Source: Bacillota bacterium
Lineage (GTDB): Bacteria; Bacillota; Clostridia; Lachnospirales; Lachnospiraceae
NCBI GenBank assembly: GCA_023408815.1
Contig: JAEYJO010000057.1
Location: forward strand, 162,401-226,400
Direction: 5' to 3'
Length of the DNA: 64,000 nt
In this document: piece after piece, positions 62,053-64,000 of the stretch
Position numbering within the stretch: the first letter of the stretch is position 1
Layout of the letters: every line of letters starts with the position of its first letter
Program-made: the position numbers and the translations under genes
The notes under the pieces: model-generated
Told to the model about the DNA's origin: nothing
What the model saw: only the letters and a program-made list of their open reading frames with translations
Database searches by the model: none

Positions 62053-62143
62053 ACACACCACTCTTTCTTTTTTCACAGCAGATATATCGTACACTCTTTT
62101 GACCAAAATGGCAATAAGTTTATGAAAAGTCAATGCAAAAATA

Positions 62144-62188
62144 AAAGTGCATTTTCCATACGAAAGAACGCATGGTAAAATGCACTTT
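62144..62188 (-). terminator. Terminator of the first glutathione peroxidase gene
   Basis: 12-base perfect stem AAAGTGCATTTT with AAAATGCACTTT plus an inner CCAT/ATGG pair, T-rich on the minus strand after it, 28 bases past the stop at 62217. Confidence 0.8.
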
Positions 62189-62216
62189 GTTATTCCTGCC
62201 AATCATGGCTCAATAA

Positions 62217-62774
62217 TTATTTTAACTCAATCAGCTCTGCTATCCTATCCTCCACAAAGCCCAAATCTTCCGTAGGTTCAAACCTTTCCAGTACACGGCC
62301 TTCCCTATTCACAAGAAACTTCGTAAAATTCCACTTGATATCCGGCTCATTTCTATAATTGGGATTAAGTTCGGACAGTTTTTTTTCCAAGACAGGAGTC
62401 ATCTTACTCTCCGGGCTGAAGCCCTCGAAACCTTTCTCCTCCACCAAGTACTTATACAGCGGAATCGCATTTTCACCGTTGACCTCTATCTTAGAAAACC
62501 GGGGAAAGGTAATTCCATAGTGCATGTCACAGAAGCTTCCAATTTCTTCGTTGCTGCCGGGCGCCTGATTTCCAAACTGATTGCAAGGGAAGTCCAAAAT
62601 CTCAAAGCCTTCTCCCTGATACTTCTCATATAAATCCTGCAAAACATCGTATTGAGGCGTAAATCCACATTGCGTAGCGGTATTGACAATTAAAAGAACC
62701 TTTCCTTTATAATCGGCCAAAGAAACCTCTGCGCCTTTTGTATCCTCTGCATTAAAATCATAAATACTCTTCAT
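62217..62774 (-). CDS. Glutathione peroxidase-like protein, copy 1
   Basis: 185 residues. Thioredoxin fold with catalytic C36 in VNTATQCGFTPQ, then ILDFPCNQFGNQAPG (Gln of the triad) and IKWNFTKFL (Trp/Asn). The catalytic codon is TGT, cysteine, not selenocysteine. It has about 20 more residues than copy 2, mostly a loop around GFEGFSPESKMTPVLEKKLS. In anaerobes such proteins usually use thioredoxin to reduce peroxides. AAAGGAG with GAGAAAAGAGG precedes the ATG. Confidence 0.94.
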   Translation of the reverse strand: MKSIYDFNAEDTKGAEVSLADYKGKVLLIVNTATQCGFTPQYDVLQDLYEKYQGEGFEILDFPCNQFGNQAPGSNEEIGSFCDMHYGITFPRFSKIEVNGENAIPLYKYLVEEKGFEGFSPESKMTPVLEKKLSELNPNYRNEPDIKWNFTKFLVNREGRVLERFEPTEDLGFVEDRIAELIELK

Positions 62775-62895
62775 AACCTCTTTTCTCCTTTCGCATTCTT
62801 AAATTTTATTCCCGCAATTTTGTTTCTTAATACTGTTTCCTTATTGTATTCTTAATTTCCTTTTTTAATTATACCCTATTTTCTACCATTATTCT

Positions 62896-63381
62896 CTATT
62901 TTTCTTTTTTCAATAATTCCTTGACCTTCTCCTCCAGCTTCTCCGGTGTAGTCGCTGAACCGAACCGCTCCGTTACATTTCCATCCCTGTCTACCAGGAA
63001 CTTCGTAAAGTTCCACTTAATATTCTTCCCCATAACACCGCCCTTTTGGGATTTCAAATAAGTATATAGCGGCTCCTCATCGTCACCGTTCACATGAATC
63101 TTGGCAAACTGAGCAAAGGTAATTCCATAGCGCAGACTGCAAAAGCTGGTGATTTCATCATCGCTTCCGGGCGCCTGATTCGCAAACTGGTTACAAGGAA
63201 AATCCAAAATTTCAAAACCTTCTTCTTTATACTTTTCGAATAAGGTCTGCAATCCGTTATACTGCGGTGTGAAACCACACCCCGTCGCCGTATTCACAAT
63301 TAACAACACCTTCCCTTTGTAATCGGACAGAGAAACTTCCTTTCCCTCTTTATTATTGACCGTATAATCATAAATGCCCAT
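62896..63381 (-). CDS. Glutathione peroxidase-like protein, copy 2
   Basis: 161 residues, the usual bacterial length. Catalytic C35 in NTATGCGFTPQY, then ILDFPCNQFANQAPG and IKWNFTKFLVDRDGN. It is clearly a duplicate of the gene downstream, with nearly identical motif blocks and a shorter loop. GAGAGGGC precedes the ATG. It follows a strong promoter that overlaps the end of the arsC fragment. The two copies are 121 bases apart on the same strand, probably two transcripts or one with read-through. Confidence 0.95.
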   Translation of the reverse strand: MGIYDYTVNNKEGKEVSLSDYKGKVLLIVNTATGCGFTPQYNGLQTLFEKYKEEGFEILDFPCNQFANQAPGSDDEITSFCSLRYGITFAQFAKIHVNGDDEEPLYTYLKSQKGGVMGKNIKWNFTKFLVDRDGNVTERFGSATTPEKLEEKVKELLKKEK

Positions 63382-63437
63382 ATCGCTTGCCCTCTCTTTT
63401 AATTGTTTGCAATATAATTGTTTTCTATTTATTTTAG

Positions 63438-63466
63438 ATTGTACACAATTTATTTTGGTTTGTCAA
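63438..63466 (-). promoter_or_regulatory. Promoter of the glutathione peroxidase gene copy 2
   Basis: Perfect TTGACA (63461-63466), 17 bases, TACAAT (63438-63443) on the minus strand. The -10 is part of ATTGTGTACAAT (63438-63449 on the complement), a short inverted repeat that could be an operator. The promoter begins directly after the arsC fragment stop. Confidence 0.75.
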
Positions 63467-63473
63467 TCCCTAT

Positions 63474-63659
63474 CTAAAAAATTTTGTGTAAGCCTACAAA
63501 CTGTTTCATCAGTCTCACGGCAACCTGATTGATTTGCGGCTTTGTTTCTGTTCCTGCGGAATAGCTATCAAAAACATCACCGGCAAGATGCCGTCCCAGC
63601 GCTTCCGCAATCTGACTTCTGCAAGAATTATGCACACAAATAAACGCGACTTTTATCAT
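63474..63659 (-). pseudogene. Truncated arsenate reductase (ArsC, phosphatase type)
   Basis: 61 codons against about 130 in the family. The N-terminus is intact: IKVAFICVHNSCRSQIAEAL with the C8-x4-C13-R14 P-loop, then SAGTETKPQINQVAVRLMKQ. After residue 50 the sequence loses similarity and stops at 63474, so the distal catalytic cysteines are lost. AAGGAGGCAAG lies before the ATG, which follows the end of the acr3 remnant by 2 bases, the usual acr3-arsC coupling. Not likely to reduce arsenate. Confidence 0.75.
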
Positions 63660-63661
63660 CT

Positions 63662-63876
63662 TTATACTTGCCTCCTTACAATTTCAGCAGATGGTTCAGG
63701 GAACCAATGGCGGGTTTTATCGATAAAGCGAACTAAGAAAAAACAATTCAAAAAAATCCGAGGCTGCAATCAAAGAGGCAGGAGCCGCGATATTGTGAGG
63801 CTGCTTTGTCCATCTGCACAGCAGATAAGTGAAATTGGCAGAAATAACATTTTGCAGAATCAACGGAACTTTCATA
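63662..63876 (-). pseudogene. Remnant of an ACR3-type arsenite efflux permease
   Basis: Two pieces in different frames read like the end of ACR3. The first is PLILQNVISANFTYLLCRW and PHNIAAPASLIAASDFFEL (63876 to about 63735). The second is RFIDKTRHWFPEPSAEIVRR, reaching a stop at 63662-63664. Between them the last transmembrane part is deleted and the frame shifts. The upstream side is cut by the group II intron end at about 63877. The stop lies 2 bases before the arsC fragment start. Family assignment is from memory of ACR3 C-termini, so it is probable rather than proven. Confidence 0.6.
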
Positions 63877-64000
63877 ATCGAGTAGGAGGCGGTGACTAAC
63901 CGCCGTCCTCTCACAGCACCGTGCGTACCGTTCGGTACACGGCGCTTTCAATAGTTGACGTGCACAGACTGATAGGCAGTGGCCAAGTCATAGAAGCCAT
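63877..64000 (-). mobile_element. 3' end of a group II intron (domains V and VI)
   Basis: On the minus strand, 63914-63947 folds as domain V. A 9-base stem beginning AGCGCCGTG, which holds the AGC catalytic triad, pairs with CACGGTGCT. A 2-base CG bulge, the inner TACC/GGTA stem and a GAAC loop complete it. Domain VI follows: a GGCGGT/ACCGCC hairpin and CTACTCGAT, with a bulged A expected as branch point, ending near 63877. The body and its RT lie beyond the right edge. The intron has inserted into the acr3 remnant, same strand. Confidence 0.8.
63948..64000 (-). CDS. Group II intron reverse transcriptase/maturase, C-terminus only
   Basis: The last 16 codons lie in the window: GFYDLATAYQSVHVNY then TGA at 63948-63950. 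This ending (YDL...YQSVHVNY) is typical of intron-encoded maturases in Firmicutes. The stop lies 3 bases before domain V, the normal position for an ORF in domain IV. The rest lies beyond the right edge. Confidence 0.65.
   Translation of the reverse strand, partial: GFYDLATAYQSVHVNY

Noticed and set aside
62217..63381. Selenocysteine glutathione peroxidases
   Set aside because: Both catalytic positions use ordinary cysteine codons within uninterrupted frames, so no UGA recoding is needed.
63474..63659. ArsC as a functional short protein
   Set aside because: Only the P-loop half is present. The DNA past the stop holds a promoter and no arsC remainder in any frame.

Overview
The window reads as a chromosomal segment of an anaerobic, spore-forming, flagellated Firmicute, most likely Lachnospiraceae (Clostridium cluster XIVa). 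The grounds are a clostridial fla/che operon, CodY, the sporulation genes sigK, spoIIP and gpr, soluble diguanylate and chemotaxis signalling, many sugar-utilisation genes, and the DUF6179/DUF6323 pair, which I associate with that family. Base composition is moderate and the housekeeping part has almost no spare DNA. Starts are mostly ATG, but TTG is unusually frequent (motB, fliI, fliH, sigK, rpsT and probably spoIIP).

Layout. (1) 1-13,322, minus strand: the first half of a flagellar operon, read right to left as flgB-flgC-fliE-fliF-fliG-fliH-fliI-fliJ-motE-like-fliK-flgD-TIGR02530 protein-flgE-flbD-motA-motB. It is cut by the left edge inside motB. Its promoter lies at about 13,425-13,452. 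(2) 13,484-21,841, minus: codY, topA, dprA, comM, a degenerate HD-GYP protein and sigK. The comM/dprA-topA-codY-flgB order recalls Bacillus, but trmFO, xerC and hslVU are missing. (3) 21,846-27,155, minus: hemW, lepA, spoIIP and gpr, followed on the plus strand by rpsT with its own promoter, leader hairpin and terminator. (4) 27,772-32,311, minus: a TPM-domain/zinc-ribbon membrane pair, a diguanylate cyclase, and DUF6179-DUF6323. (5) 32,664-36,912, plus: a MoxR-DUF58-transglutaminase operon with 4-base overlaps. (6) 36,920-45,654, minus: a cupin, a Ser/Gly-rich lipoprotein with a cell-wall glucosaminidase, an iron alcohol dehydrogenase, a membrane-less chemoreceptor fused to a sugar-binding domain, and a GNAT acetyltransferase. 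(7) 45,832-58,438: two sugar islands. One is a GH3 glycosidase with a GPH symporter and a divergent AraC regulator. The other is an ABC importer with a GH36 alpha-galactosidase and a divergent AraC regulator. A DUF1848 gene lies between them. (8) 58,459-63,381, minus: a ROK regulator with a proton-pump-type P-ATPase, then two glutathione peroxidases. (9) 63,474-64,000, minus: a decayed arsenic operon (acr3 and arsC fragments) carrying the 3' end of a group II intron, with its maturase running off the right edge.

How the parts work together. The left half holds motility and starvation or developmental control: CodY sits directly upstream of the flagellar operon, and sigK and the engulfment/germination genes sit nearby. 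The right half holds accessory carbohydrate uptake and cleavage with local regulators, envelope remodelling, and peroxide defence, and ends in a decayed, intron-invaded locus. The most unusual points are the soluble receptor/sugar-binding chimera, a surface-protein-like helical module at the C-terminus of FlgD, SigK with no pro-peptide or skin interruption, the paired palindromes upstream of the ABC/GH36 operon, and the ars remnant interrupted by a group II intron.
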